From Caulobacter sp. (GTDB lineage: Bacteria > Pseudomonadota > Alphaproteobacteria > Caulobacterales > Caulobacteraceae), in contig NZ_JAGIBH010000003.1 in NCBI RefSeq assembly GCF_017744445.1, positions 186,001 through 250,000 of the forward strand: a DNA stretch of 64,000 bases. Reading direction: 5' to 3'. Every line of letters starts with the position of its first letter. Within the stretch, counting starts at the first letter, position 1. Below the pieces are notes generated by a model. That model was not told where the DNA came from. It ran no database searches and was given only the letters and a program-made list of their open reading frames with translations. The translations under genes and the position numbers were made by a program. Positions 52,084-61,299 of the stretch are shown piece after piece.

Positions 52084-55000
52084 ATGTCCAAGAAGTCCAC
52101 GGGACGCGTGCGCGTCCTGCACTATGGCGTGTCCGCTGGCGCGCTGGCCCTGGCGATGTCGTTCGCCGGCGCCGCCGCCGCTCAAGACGCGCAAGCGCCC
52201 GCGGCCCCGGCCGCTGCGAGCGAAGAAGTCGAAGCCGTCGTCGTCACGGGCTTCCGCGCCTCGCTGGCCAACGCCCTTGATGTGAAGCGTCGCGAAAACG
52301 ACCTCGTCGACGTCATCAAAGCCCAAGATATCGCCGATTTCCCCGACCTGAACCTGGCCGAGTCGCTGCAGCGCGTGCCGGGCGTGTCGATCGACCGTGA
52401 CGGCGGCGAAGGCCGCACCATCACCGTCCGCGGTCTGAACGCCGACTTCACCGTCGTGCGCCTGAACGGCCTGGAAGCCATCGCCACCACGGGCGGCAAG
52501 GACGGTTCGGGCGGCGCCAACCGCAGCCGTCAGTTCGACTTCTCGATTTTCGCCTCGGAGCTGTTCAACAGCGTCACGGTGCGCAAGTCGACCTCGGCCA
52601 GCAACGAAGAAGGTTCGCTGGGCGCGATCATCGACATGCAGGCCGCGCGCCCGTTCGACTTCAGCAAGTTCACGATGAGCGCATCCGGCAAGATCGGCTG
52701 GAACGACCTCTCGCGGAAGAGCGACCCGCGCTACACCTTCCTGGTCAGCGATCGCTGGGACACCGGCATCGGTGAAGTCGGCGCCCTGCTGTCGGTCGCC
52801 TACGCCACCCGCGCCCAGCGCGAGGAAGGCTCGTCGACCGGCCGCTGGGAAAATCCGTCGGTGCGCTTCAACTCGTCGACCGCCTTCCCCTGCTCGGGCG
52901 CGGCCTACAACCCGGTCAGCGGTCCGCCCCTGACCTGCGCCCAGATCGGCACCGTCGTCGGCGGCACCACGCCGACCACCACGGCCGCCGCCGGCACCGC
53001 CAACAACCTGTGGCACCCGCGGATCCCGCGCTACGGCCGCCTGGACTACGATCAAAAGCGCCTGGGCGTGACCGGTTCGCTGCAATGGCGTCCGAACGAC
53101 CGCTCGACCCTGACCCTCGACGCGCTGCTGGCCAAGTTCACCAACAACCGCGACGAGACCTATCTGGAAATCATCTCGTTCAGCCGTAGCGGCGCGGGCC
53201 TGCCCCTGACCGACGTGGTGAACTACACCGGCGACAGCAAGGGCACCCTGATCAAGGGTACGTTCGACGACGTCGACGCCCGGGTCGAGTACCGCCACGA
53301 CGACCTGAAGACCGAGTTCAACCAGTTCGTCCTGACCTATGACACCAAGTTCGGCGACGCTGGTCACCTGAACATGGTCTACGGCCAGTCGCGTTCGATC
53401 CAGGACAACCCCGTCCAGACGACCTTCTCGTTCGATCGCTACGACAGCGACAACTACAGCTACGACTACTCGGCCAACGACAAGCTGCCGAACTTCAACT
53501 ACGGCTTCGATCCGACCAATCCGGCCAATTTCCAGTACAGCGCCAGCAACGCCCTGGGCGACGCTTCGCTGCTGCGTCTGCGCCCGAGCAAGGCGGTCAA
53601 CACCTTCAAGACGTTCCGGGCTGATGTCGATTACGAGATCATCAACGGCTTCAAGCTGCGCTACGGCGGCGTTTACAAGAAGTACGGCTTCAACTCGTGG
53701 GAAAAGCGCCTCTATTCGCGCAACCTGGCGACCACCGGCACCACCTTCACGGCGGAAGCCGCGTTCGGCCTGCCGGCGGGCACCACGGTCGCCGACGTCT
53801 CGCGCGTGATCACCGGCTTCGGCCGCGGCCTGGACCTGCCCTCGGGCGTGCCGACCTCGTGGCTGGCCCCGGATCTGGAGAAGCTGAAGGCCAAGCTTGG
53901 CTACGACTGTAACTGCATCAACGCCAACGGCGACTTCCGTCTCAGCGTCGCCAACCAGCTGGGCGCCCTGCGCCAGATCACCGAGAAGGACACCGCCTTC
54001 TACCTGCAGGGCGACTTCGACTACGACATCGCCAACATCCCGGTGCGCGGCAATGTCGGCGTGCGTTGGGTGAAGACCGAGCAGGCGGCCCTGGGCCACT
54101 ACAACACCGGCAGCGTCACGACGCCTGTGGCGACGCCCTTCGGCACCATCTCGACGACCGTTCCCACCGACGGCGTCCAGTCGACCTCGCGGACCTACAC
54201 CAAGACGCTGCCGTCGCTGAACCTTTCGGCCCAGCCGTTCGAAAACTTCTACGTCCGCTTCGCGGCCGCCAAGACGATGACCCGTCCGCAGCTGCAGAAC
54301 CTGACCCCTGGCTTCACCGCCATCAGCCAGGCCAACCAGACCCTGACGCGCGGCAATCCCGAACTGAATCCGATGATGTCCAAGAACCTGGACCTCAGCT
54401 TCGAATGGTACCCGGACAAGGAGACCCTGTTCTCGGTCGGCCTGTTCCAGAAGGACATCAAGTCGTTCATCCAGACCTCGGCGATCACCATGCCGTGGGG
54501 CGAGACCGAGCTGGCCAACAGCCTGCTCAGCAACGGCAACACCGTCGACACGCTGTTCACGGTCACGACGCAGATCAACACCCCCGGCGGCAAGCTGAAG
54601 GGCTATGAGATCTCGCTGCAGCGTCCGTTCACCTTCCTGCCGGCGCCGTTCGACGGCTTCGGCGGCATCGTGAACTACACGCACGTCCAGAGCGACATCC
54701 AGTACGTGATCAGCAACCCGGTCTATTCGGGCACGCCGCGCGTCCTGGTGACTCCGGCCGTGCTGCTGACCCAGCCGCTGATCAACCTGTCGCCCGACGC
54801 CTACAACGCGACGCTCTACTACGAAAAGGGGCCGTTCAAGGCCCGCGTCTCGGCCTCGTACCGCGACCCGTACCTGATCCAGGTGGCGCCCTCGGGCACC
54901 AACAACAACGATGTTCGGATCAAGGAAAAGACCATGAACATCGACACCCAGGTCAGCTACAACTTCGGCAACTTCACCGTCACCCTGGAAGGCATCAACC

Positions 55001-55107
55001 TGACCGACCAGGCCGACAGCAAGCTGGACGACTCGACCCGCATGATCTCGGAAGAGTACGTGCACTACGGCCGTCAGTTCTATCTGGGCTTCAAGTGGAA
55101 GTATTAA
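52084..55107 (+). CDS. TonB-dependent receptor, Caulobacter/Xanthomonas type
   Basis: A 1007-residue receptor with a long signal peptide (cleavage near AAA-QDA, residue 37). The N-terminus EEVEAVVVTGFRASLANALDVKRRENDLVDVIKAQDIADFPD is the conserved TonB-box/plug start of the TonB-Xanth-Caul subfamily, whose members import sugars rather than iron. The plug continues to about residue 190 and the barrel ends GFKWKY. It has AGGAGG about 3-4 nt before the ATG. Two LacI-type operators upstream and the neighbouring GlcNAc genes suggest a carbohydrate ligand; it is separated from them by its own terminator. Confidence 0.9.
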   Translation: MSKKSTGRVRVLHYGVSAGALALAMSFAGAAAAQDAQAPAAPAAASEEVEAVVVTGFRASLANALDVKRRENDLVDVIKAQDIADFPDLNLAESLQRVPGVSIDRDGGEGRTITVRGLNADFTVVRLNGLEAIATTGGKDGSGGANRSRQFDFSIFASELFNSVTVRKSTSASNEEGSLGAIIDMQAARPFDFSKFTMSASGKIGWNDLSRKSDPRYTFLVSDRWDTGIGEVGALLSVAYATRAQREEGSSTGRWENPSVRFNSSTAFPCSGAAYNPVSGPPLTCAQIGTVVGGTTPTTTAAAGTANNLWHPRIPRYGRLDYDQKRLGVTGSLQWRPNDRSTLTLDALLAKFTNNRDETYLEIISFSRSGAGLPLTDVVNYTGDSKGTLIKGTFDDVDARVEYRHDDLKTEFNQFVLTYDTKFGDAGHLNMVYGQSRSIQDNPVQTTFSFDRYDSDNYSYDYSANDKLPNFNYGFDPTNPANFQYSASNALGDASLLRLRPSKAVNTFKTFRADVDYEIINGFKLRYGGVYKKYGFNSWEKRLYSRNLATTGTTFTAEAAFGLPAGTTVADVSRVITGFGRGLDLPSGVPTSWLAPDLEKLKAKLGYDCNCINANGDFRLSVANQLGALRQITEKDTAFYLQGDFDYDIANIPVRGNVGVRWVKTEQAALGHYNTGSVTTPVATPFGTISTTVPTDGVQSTSRTYTKTLPSLNLSAQPFENFYVRFAAAKTMTRPQLQNLTPGFTAISQANQTLTRGNPELNPMMSKNLDLSFEWYPDKETLFSVGLFQKDIKSFIQTSAITMPWGETELANSLLSNGNTVDTLFTVTTQINTPGGKLKGYEISLQRPFTFLPAPFDGFGGIVNYTHVQSDIQYVISNPVYSGTPRVLVTPAVLLTQPLINLSPDAYNATLYYEKGPFKARVSASYRDPYLIQVAPSGTNNNDVRIKEKTMNIDTQVSYNFGNFTVTLEGINLTDQADSKLDDSTRMISEEYVHYGRQFYLGFKWKY

Positions 55108-55135
55108 GCTTCCACCGGGCCTAGCCTGAAACGAG

Positions 55136-55168
55136 AAGGGCGCTGACCTCGCGGTCAGCGCCCTTTTT
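55136..55168 (+). terminator. Terminator between the TonB receptor and nagA
   Basis: A perfect 13-bp stem (AAGGGCGCTGACC / GGTCAGCGCCCTT) with a TCGC loop followed by TTT. It ends the receptor transcript and lies 2-5 bp from the convergent nagA stop. Confidence 0.9.
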
Positions 55169-55169
55169 G

Positions 55170-56306
55170 TCAGGTCGAAACGCCGTCGATCCAAGTTCGT
55201 CGGATCGACAAATCCTCGTCCAGCAGGCAGAAGTCCGCCGCATAGCCCGGCGCGATCCGGCCGCGCTGGCCGTCCAGGCCCAGGAACGCGGCGGGGGCGG
55301 CCGAGGCCATCATCACCGCGTCCTCCAGGCGCACGTCCAGCATCCGGACCGTGTTGCGGACCGCGCCGGCCATGTCGAGGTCCGAGCCGGCCAGGGTGCC
55401 GTCGTCGCCGACGCAGACGCCGTCGCGGACCACGATCTCACGACCCTGCAGGGTGAAGCGCTTGTCGCTCATGCCCACGGTCGGCATGGCGTCGGTGACC
55501 AGCATGAAGCGGTCCAGCGGCCGGGTGCGCAGGGCCAGCTTCAAGGTCACCGGATCGACGTGGCGGCCATCGACGATCAGGCCGCACCAGGCTGTCAGAC
55601 TCTCCAGCGCCGCGCCGACCGCGCCGGGCTCGCGGCTGGTCAGGGGCGACATGGCGTTGAACAGGTGCGTGAAGCCGGTCAGGCCGTGGTCCAGCGCCTG
55701 GCGCATCGTGCCGTAGAGCGCGTTGGTGTGGCCGGCGGCGACATGCACCCCGGCGTCGGCCAGCCGCTGGATCATGTCCGGCGTGGTGCGCTCGGGGGCC
55801 AGGGTCACCAGGGTCTTGCCGACCTTCAGCGACGACAGCAGCGCCAGCGCCTCCTCGTCGATGACGCGGAACTTGCCCTCGTCGTGGATGCCCTTGCGCT
55901 TGGGGTTGAGGAACGGGCCCTCGATATGGACGCCCAGCACGCCGGGCACGCCCTGTTCGATGGCCTGCTCGGTGGCGCGCATCGCCTGGTCGACGACCGA
56001 GAGGTCGTCGCTGATCAGGGTCGGCAGGAAGCCGGTCGTGCCATAGGCGCGGTGGGCCGCGCCGATCGCGGCGATAGCTTCCGGCGTGGGGCTGTCGTTG
56101 AAGAGGACCCCGCCGCCGCCATTGACCTGGGTGTCGATATAGCCGGGGACCAGCAGGCCGCCGTCCAGGTCGGTGCGCTCGGCCGAAGCCGGAACCTCGG
56201 ACGCGGCGACGACGCCGGCGATCTTGCCGCCTTCGACCAGCACGGCCTTGCCGGTTTCGACACCGGTAGCCGTCAGGACGCGGCCATTGACGAGAGCAGC
56301 CAGCAT
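55170..56306 (-). CDS. nagA: N-acetylglucosamine-6-phosphate deacetylase NagA
   Basis: A 378-residue amidohydrolase. Motifs VPGYIDTQVNGGGGVLFND (metal/substrate loop), GVHIEGPFLNPKRKGIH (metal Glu), VAAGHTNALYGTMRQAL (His), GFTHLFNAMSPL (His) and MLVTDAMPTVG (catalytic Asp) match NagA. It removes acetate from GlcNAc-6-P to give GlcN-6-P in the cytoplasm. The start overlaps the upstream SIS-domain gene stop by one base, making one operon gntR-SIS-nagA. Note that in C. crescentus literature the name NagA is also used for the TonB receptor of this locus. Confidence 0.94.
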   Translation of the reverse strand: MLAALVNGRVLTATGVETGKAVLVEGGKIAGVVAASEVPASAERTDLDGGLLVPGYIDTQVNGGGGVLFNDSPTPEAIAAIGAAHRAYGTTGFLPTLISDDLSVVDQAMRATEQAIEQGVPGVLGVHIEGPFLNPKRKGIHDEGKFRVIDEEALALLSSLKVGKTLVTLAPERTTPDMIQRLADAGVHVAAGHTNALYGTMRQALDHGLTGFTHLFNAMSPLTSREPGAVGAALESLTAWCGLIVDGRHVDPVTLKLALRTRPLDRFMLVTDAMPTVGMSDKRFTLQGREIVVRDGVCVGDDGTLAGSDLDMAGAVRNTVRMLDVRLEDAVMMASAAPAAFLGLDGQRGRIAPGYAADFCLLDEDLSIRRTWIDGVST

Positions 56307-57379
56307 CAGACGGTTTCGGTGACCTTGTTGAGGTGGGGCGGGCTGTCGGGATTGTAGCCGCGGGCGACCGACAGGGCGTTGGCCATGCGGTAGAAGCTCT
56401 GGATCATCAGGATCGGCTCCAGCACCGGATGGGCCGAGACGGTCGGCAGCACCCCGTTACCGGTCTCACCGGGAGCGGCCAGCAGCACCGTGGCCCCGCG
56501 CTCGCGCAGGCCCTTGGCCATGTCGTCGACGCTGGCGCGGCTCTCGTCGTTCTGGGCGAAGACCAGGGCCGGGAAGCCGTCCTTCACCAGGGCCATCGGG
56601 CCATGCAGCACCTCGGCGGCGCTGAAGGCCTCGGCGTGCAGGCCGCACGTTTCCTTGAACTTCAGGGCCGCTTCCAGCGCCACGCCGAAGCCGACGCCGC
56701 GACCCAGGACATAGAGGTTGCGGGCCAGCTTCAGGCTCTCGACGGCCGGCGACCAGTCCTGAGTCCAGGCTTGCTCGAGCGCCTTGGGCAGGCTGGACAG
56801 GGCCGAGGTCAGCTCGGCGTCTTCGGTCCAGGCGGCGATCAGCTGGGTGATGGCGACCAGGGCGGCGATATAGGACTTGGTGGCGGCCACCGACAGCTCG
56901 GGACCGGCATGCAGCGGGATGACCTCGTCGGCCAGCTCGGCCAGCGGCGAGTCGGTCACGTTGACCAGGGCCACGGCATAGCCGCCGGCGGCCTTGGCCG
57001 CCTTCACCGATGCCAAGAGGTCTGGGCTCTTGCCCGACTGCGAGATCGCCAAAACGAGCGCGCCTTCCAGGTTGGGCGAGGCGTCATAGACCGAGCTGAC
57101 CGACAGGCCAGCCGACGAGGTCAGCACCCCGGCCTTGGTCTCGATCAGGTAGCGGGCGAAAGTGGCGGCGTGGTCGCTGCTGCCGCGGGCGATGGTGACG
57201 ACCACGCGCGGCGGGTTGGCGCGCAGTCGCTCAGCTAGAGCCTCGATCTTGCGAGCGTTGGCGGTCAGCTGGGTCGCGGCGACCGAGGCGGCTTCGCCGG
57301 CCTCCAGGAACATGCGCGTGGACTCAGGCGACAACCGCTGTGCGGGGCTCTCAGGACGGGTCAAGACAGTCGCCTCCAA
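56306..57379 (-). CDS. SIS-domain glucosamine-6-phosphate deaminase/isomerase-like protein
   Basis: A 357-residue protein with two SIS domains (about residues 50-180 and 210-345), like the isomerase half of GlmS. Motifs VVTIARGSSDHAATFARYL, AISQSGKSPDLLAS (sugar-phosphate loop) and LYVLGRGVGFGVALEAALKFKETCGLHAEAFSAAEVLHGP. It has no glutaminase domain. It would convert GlcN-6-P to Fru-6-P and ammonia, replacing NagB. I place the start at TTG 57379, 6 nt after AGGAG; the TTG at 57385 is adjacent to the ribosome site and too close. It lies 14 bp after the GntR stop and overlaps nagA. Confidence 0.88.
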   Translation of the reverse strand: MEATVLTRPESPAQRLSPESTRMFLEAGEAASVAATQLTANARKIEALAERLRANPPRVVVTIARGSSDHAATFARYLIETKAGVLTSSAGLSVSSVYDASPNLEGALVLAISQSGKSPDLLASVKAAKAAGGYAVALVNVTDSPLAELADEVIPLHAGPELSVAATKSYIAALVAITQLIAAWTEDAELTSALSSLPKALEQAWTQDWSPAVESLKLARNLYVLGRGVGFGVALEAALKFKETCGLHAEAFSAAEVLHGPMALVKDGFPALVFAQNDESRASVDDMAKGLRERGATVLLAAPGETGNGVLPTVSAHPVLEPILMIQSFYRMANALSVARGYNPDSPPHLNKVTETV

Positions 57380-57393
57380 GCTCAACTCCTAAC

Positions 57394-58137
57394 TCAGGAC
57401 AGAGAGTTCAATTCGGCGACGAAATCGTACGCATCGCCGCGATAATAGGATTGTGTGACTTCCACCGCCCGGCCGTCGCGCAGAAAGCCGCGCCGTTCGA
57501 TCAGCAGACCGGCGTCCTTGACCGGAACGCCCAGCAGGTCGGCCTGCTCGGCCTGGAACAGCACCGCGCGCAGCCGCTGCAGGGCGCGCACAGGGCGATG
57601 GCCGGTGGCCTCGAGGGCTTCGTACAGCGACGTGCCCACGGCTTCGGTCGAGGGCAGGGCGAAGGCGGCGATGGTGGTATATTCCACGGCCATCGGCGCG
57701 CCGTCGGCATAACGGATACGGGCGAAGCGGAAGACCGAGGTGCCGGGCGACAGGCCAAGCGTCAGCGACTCTTCCGGGTTCACCTGGCCTTCGCTGCGGC
57801 TGATCCATTCACTGCGCGGCACGCGACCGCGCGAAATCATGTCCTCGGTGAAGGACGACAGCTTCGAGAAGCTCTTTTCCACCCGCGCGGCGACGAAGGT
57901 GCCCGCGCCCTGGCGACGGGTCAGCAGGCCCTCGCTGACCAGGCCGTCCAGCGCCTTGCGGACGGTGATGCGCGAGATGCTGAATTCCTCGGCCAGGTCC
58001 CGCTCGGCGGGCAGGGCGTCGTCGGGTGACAGCACCTTCTTCTGGATGGCCTCACGCAGGGCGCGCTGCAGCTGCTTGTAGAGCGGGGCGTGGTCGCCGG
58101 CGGCGTCGAGCCGTCCGATCCGTTCAGCAAACGTCAT
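57394..58137 (-). CDS. GntR/HutC family transcriptional regulator of GlcNAc genes
   Basis: A 247-residue GntR regulator; ATG 58137 has GGGAGGGG 6 nt upstream. The N-terminal winged helix is PLYKQLQRALREAIQKKVLSPDDALPAERDLAEEFSISRITVRKALDGLVSEGLLTRRQGAGTFVA (about residues 18-83). The C-terminal UTRA domain of the HutC subfamily senses phosphosugars. By position it controls the gntR-SIS-nagA and receptor-hexosaminidase operons; repeated ATTGGT half-sites are in the shared promoter region (58233-58367). Probably GlcNAc-6-P or GlcN-6-P is the inducer. Confidence 0.88.
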   Translation of the reverse strand: MTFAERIGRLDAAGDHAPLYKQLQRALREAIQKKVLSPDDALPAERDLAEEFSISRITVRKALDGLVSEGLLTRRQGAGTFVAARVEKSFSKLSSFTEDMISRGRVPRSEWISRSEGQVNPEESLTLGLSPGTSVFRFARIRYADGAPMAVEYTTIAAFALPSTEAVGTSLYEALEATGHRPVRALQRLRAVLFQAEQADLLGVPVKDAGLLIERRGFLRDGRAVEVTQSYYRGDAYDFVAELNSLS

Positions 58138-58232
58138 GTCCAACCCCTCCCTTCGCCCCAGAAGCGGATGCGCGATCGGCGCGCATCCAGCGGCGCCCCA
58201 CGCCTGCTTCGATAGCATATGACCATTTTCAT

Positions 58233-58367
58233 ACCAATAAGAACGTGGTCTGCAATTGGTTTCTTTTTGGCCTTGTCAGATGCAAAAATTCCGTCACAGT
58301 CAGCGTCCGAAGCTTGAGAAGTACCAGGTTCTACGGGGTTTCCCGGGTTGATTGGTATCGAATTGGT
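58233..58367. promoter_or_regulatory. Repeated ATTGGT motifs in the divergent nag promoter region
   Basis: ATTGGT occurs at 58255-58260, 58351-58356 and 58362-58367, and its complement ACCAAT at 58233-58238. The last two are direct repeats with an 11-bp period. Such half-sites are typical for a GntR/HutC operator, and the only such regulator in the window is encoded at the edge of this region. Confidence 0.5.
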
Positions 58368-58421
58368 CTTTGGGGTTTGGCTTGCGGTCCGAGCAGCCGA
58401 GCAAATGGGGAGAATTGAACG

Positions 58422-61085
58422 ATGAAGTATTTCCACAAGGCCCTCCTGGCCGCCTCCGCTAGCGCCATGGCGGTCATCGCCGCCGCGCCGGCCCTGGCCC
58501 AGGACAACAGCGTCGAGGAAGTGGTCGTCACCGGCATCCGCGCTTCGCTGCTGCAATCCATCGAGTCCAAGCGCCGCGCCGACGCCATTGTCGACGTCGT
58601 CACCGCTGAAGACGTCGGCAAATTCCCGAGCACCAACGTCGCCGAAGCCCTGACCATCGTCCCGGGCGTGACCGTCGACCGCGCCTTCGGCCAAGGTGAA
58701 AAGGTCAGCATCCTGGGCACCGATCCGGCGCTGAACCGCACCCTGCTGAACGGCCAGACCGTCGCGTCCGCCGACTGGTTCATCCTCGACTCGCCGGGCC
58801 GCACCTTCAACTACGCCCTGCTGGCGCCGCAGATCGTCGGCAAGGTCGAGGTCTTCAAGTCGCCCGAGCCGCGCATCGACGAAGGCAGCATCGGCGGTAC
58901 GGTCATCGTCAACACCCGCAAGCCGCTGGACCTGAAGTCGGGCCTGATCGCCGGCGCGGTGAGCTACCTTTATAATGACCGCTCGAAGAAGGGCGACGCC
59001 CAGGGCTCGCTGCTGGTCAGCTGGAAGAACGAAGCCCAGACCTTCGGCGCCAGCTTCTCGGTGCAGCGCGCCGAAGACCAGCTGCGTCGTGACGGCGTCG
59101 AAAGCTACGGCACCATCGCCGCCAACCAGTGGGCCGGCGGCAACCCGGACAACCCGGTGGACTCGCGGACCCGCGGCTGCACCGGCACCTGCGCCAGCAC
59201 CCTGACGGCCAACCTGAACGCCCGCAGCCCGAACGCCTTCGGCACCTCGTACTTCGAGCAAGGCCGCAAGCGCACCACCTACACCACGGCCCTGCAGTGG
59301 AAGCCGACCGAGGCCGTCTCGCTCGAATTCAACTGGCTGAAGATCAACGCCGACTACGACAACACCAATCAGTCGATGTACGCCTTCCAGGGCAACACCT
59401 GGAACAGTCTGGGCGCCCTGACCGACCTGACCGTCAAGGACGGCGTCGTGACCAAGGCCTCGTTCAACAACGCCCTCAGCGTTTTGGACGTGCAGTACCG
59501 TGAAGCCGGTCTGAAGTCCGACACCTACCACCTGAAGGGCGGCTACAAGGGCGACGGCTGGGATCTGAACGGCGAGATCGGCAAGTCGACTGCCGACGGC
59601 GGCACCAAGCGTCAGGTCTTCCTCGAGTTCCTCAACTGGGCCAACTACACCGTCGACCTGTCGGGCGCGCCCAAGACCCCGGGCAACCTGTCCTACACGA
59701 CCAACGTGCTGGGCAACCCGGCCGCCTTCGCGACCGATCCGGGCTGGAGCGGCAACCTCGTCTCCAAGCCGACGACCGACGAAGAGAAGTACGCCCAGAT
59801 CGACCTGGGCAAGGACTTCGACGGTGTGATCCAGCGCGTCCAGGTCGGCTACAAGCGTCGTGAGCACGAGACCGGCCAGCAATATGCCGGCATCGCCATC
59901 ACCGGAGTCGCCGCTCCGGCTTCGCTGTTCAGCGCCAGCCAGGTCCCGGGCAACTACCTGAAGGGCTTCGACGGCGTTAACAGCCAGATGCAGGACCGCT
60001 TCCGGATCAGCGGCCAGTCGATGGTCGACTACGTCCAGAGCGGCAAGTGGCTGGCCGCCGGCGCGACCATGCCCCAGCCGTCGATCTTCGCCGCCGCCGA
60101 GTTCACGGCCGGCAACTGGAACATCGAAGAAAACATCGACGCCGCCTATGCCCAGGCCAATTTCAAGGCCGATAACATTCGCGGTAACTTCGGCGTCCGC
60201 TACGTGAAGACCTCGGTCAACAGCGCCGGCTACGTCTGCAAGCCCGGCGCGGCCTGCAACGCCGCCGCCGACTGGACCTGGCAGACGACCAAGAAGAGCT
60301 ACGACAACGTCCTGCCCAGCGTGAACATCATCGTCGACGCGCGTGAGGACCTGGTGTTCCGCTTCGCGGCCGCCCAGGTGATCGCCCGCCCGAACTACGC
60401 GGACATGACCAACTACTTCTGGCTGTCAGACGGCATCCTGACCGGCGGCGGCGGCAACCCGGCCCTGGACCCCTACAAGTCGAGCAACTTCAACGCCTCG
60501 GCCGAGTGGTATTTCCAGCCGCAAGCCATCCTGTCGGCTGAAGTCTTCTACAAGGATATCAACAACTACATCCTGACGCAGACCCAGCCGGAACAGTACT
60601 TCAACCAATCGCAGAACCGCGTCACGACCTATCAGATCAGCCGTCCGTTCAACGCGGGCTCGGCCGAGGTGAAGGGTCTGGCGGTCGCCTACCAGCAGAA
60701 CTTCGCCCACGGCTTCGGCCTGCTGGCCAACTACACCTACGCGGACGCGGAAGGTAAGGACGGCGCGCCGCTGCCGTACAACTCGAAGAACCAGATCAAC
60801 ATCAGCCCCTTCTATGAAATGGGTCCGTTCTCGGCCCGGGCGACGTTCAACTGGCGCTCGAAGTACTTCACCGGCGTGGACCGCGGCGACAACATGTTCG
60901 TCCGCGCCCAGAAGAGCCTGGACGCCACGGTCGGCTACGCGGTGAACCAGAACATCACCCTGTCGGTCTCGGGCCAGAACCTGCTGGACACCGAGTACTA
61001 CGCCTATGCCAACACCACGGCCCTCGCGCGCGGCGTCTACCGCACGGGCCGCAAGCTGCAAGCCACGCTGAACGTCAGCTTCTGA
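58422..61085 (+). CDS. TonB-dependent receptor for chito-oligosaccharides/GlcNAc
   Basis: An 887-residue receptor with a signal peptide (cleavage near ALA-QDN, residue 27). TonB-box and plug begin EEVVVTGIRASLLQSIESKR; LLNGQTVASADWFILD is in the plug. The barrel ends LQATLNVSF. It sits with nagA, deaminase, GntR and hexosaminidase genes, and corresponds to the receptor known in C. crescentus to take up GlcNAc and chitin oligomers (named NagA there, so no symbol is given to avoid confusion with the deacetylase). Divergent from gntR over 284 bp with repeated operator-like motifs. Confidence 0.92.
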   Translation: MKYFHKALLAASASAMAVIAAAPALAQDNSVEEVVVTGIRASLLQSIESKRRADAIVDVVTAEDVGKFPSTNVAEALTIVPGVTVDRAFGQGEKVSILGTDPALNRTLLNGQTVASADWFILDSPGRTFNYALLAPQIVGKVEVFKSPEPRIDEGSIGGTVIVNTRKPLDLKSGLIAGAVSYLYNDRSKKGDAQGSLLVSWKNEAQTFGASFSVQRAEDQLRRDGVESYGTIAANQWAGGNPDNPVDSRTRGCTGTCASTLTANLNARSPNAFGTSYFEQGRKRTTYTTALQWKPTEAVSLEFNWLKINADYDNTNQSMYAFQGNTWNSLGALTDLTVKDGVVTKASFNNALSVLDVQYREAGLKSDTYHLKGGYKGDGWDLNGEIGKSTADGGTKRQVFLEFLNWANYTVDLSGAPKTPGNLSYTTNVLGNPAAFATDPGWSGNLVSKPTTDEEKYAQIDLGKDFDGVIQRVQVGYKRREHETGQQYAGIAITGVAAPASLFSASQVPGNYLKGFDGVNSQMQDRFRISGQSMVDYVQSGKWLAAGATMPQPSIFAAAEFTAGNWNIEENIDAAYAQANFKADNIRGNFGVRYVKTSVNSAGYVCKPGAACNAAADWTWQTTKKSYDNVLPSVNIIVDAREDLVFRFAAAQVIARPNYADMTNYFWLSDGILTGGGGNPALDPYKSSNFNASAEWYFQPQAILSAEVFYKDINNYILTQTQPEQYFNQSQNRVTTYQISRPFNAGSAEVKGLAVAYQQNFAHGFGLLANYTYADAEGKDGAPLPYNSKNQINISPFYEMGPFSARATFNWRSKYFTGVDRGDNMFVRAQKSLDATVGYAVNQNITLSVSGQNLLDTEYYAYANTTALARGVYRTGRKLQATLNVSF

Positions 61086-61095
61086 TGTTCGGCGG

Positions 61096-61124
61096 CGGAG
61101 GTTCCGGCTCATCCGGAGCCTCCG
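61096..61124 (+). terminator. Hairpin 1 between receptor and hexosaminidase genes
   Basis: CGGAGGTTCCGG (61096-61107) pairs with CCGGAGCCTCCG (61113-61124), 12 bp with one wobble and a 5-nt loop, 10 nt after the receptor stop. No T-run follows. It may stabilise the upstream mRNA or slow transcription. Confidence 0.5.
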
Positions 61125-61230
61125 ACCGCAGCCTAATTGCTTCGCGCGGGGAGCTTGGTCAGGATCAGTCCATGACCGGCCCGGCTCCCCACGCGATCGA
61201 TCCCCTCCTGACTGCAAGCATGGAGCTGGG

Positions 61231-61262
61231 GCGGGGCGGCTTGGCTGCTCCGCCCGCTTTTT
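61231..61262 (+). terminator. Attenuator-type terminator before the hexosaminidase gene
   Basis: GCGGGGCGGC (61231-61240) pairs with GCTGCTCCGC (61244-61253), ten pairs with two G-T wobbles, and CCGC-TTTTT follows. It ends 37 bp before the hexosaminidase start, too close for a separate promoter downstream, so partial read-through would set hexosaminidase expression below that of the receptor. Confidence 0.55.
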
Positions 61263-61299
61263 GCCGGCTGTCTGCTGACCTGAGTTTCGAGGCCGCGTG

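Noticed and set aside
51970..55194. A 1074-codon minus-strand frame opposite the TonB receptor
   Set aside because: Shadow frame of the receptor gene with no recognisable protein features.
56257..56270. A near match to the LacI-type operator (GACACCGGTAGC) inside nagA
   Set aside because: Short GC-rich core occurs by chance in coding sequence, the outer bases do not match and it is within the gene body.
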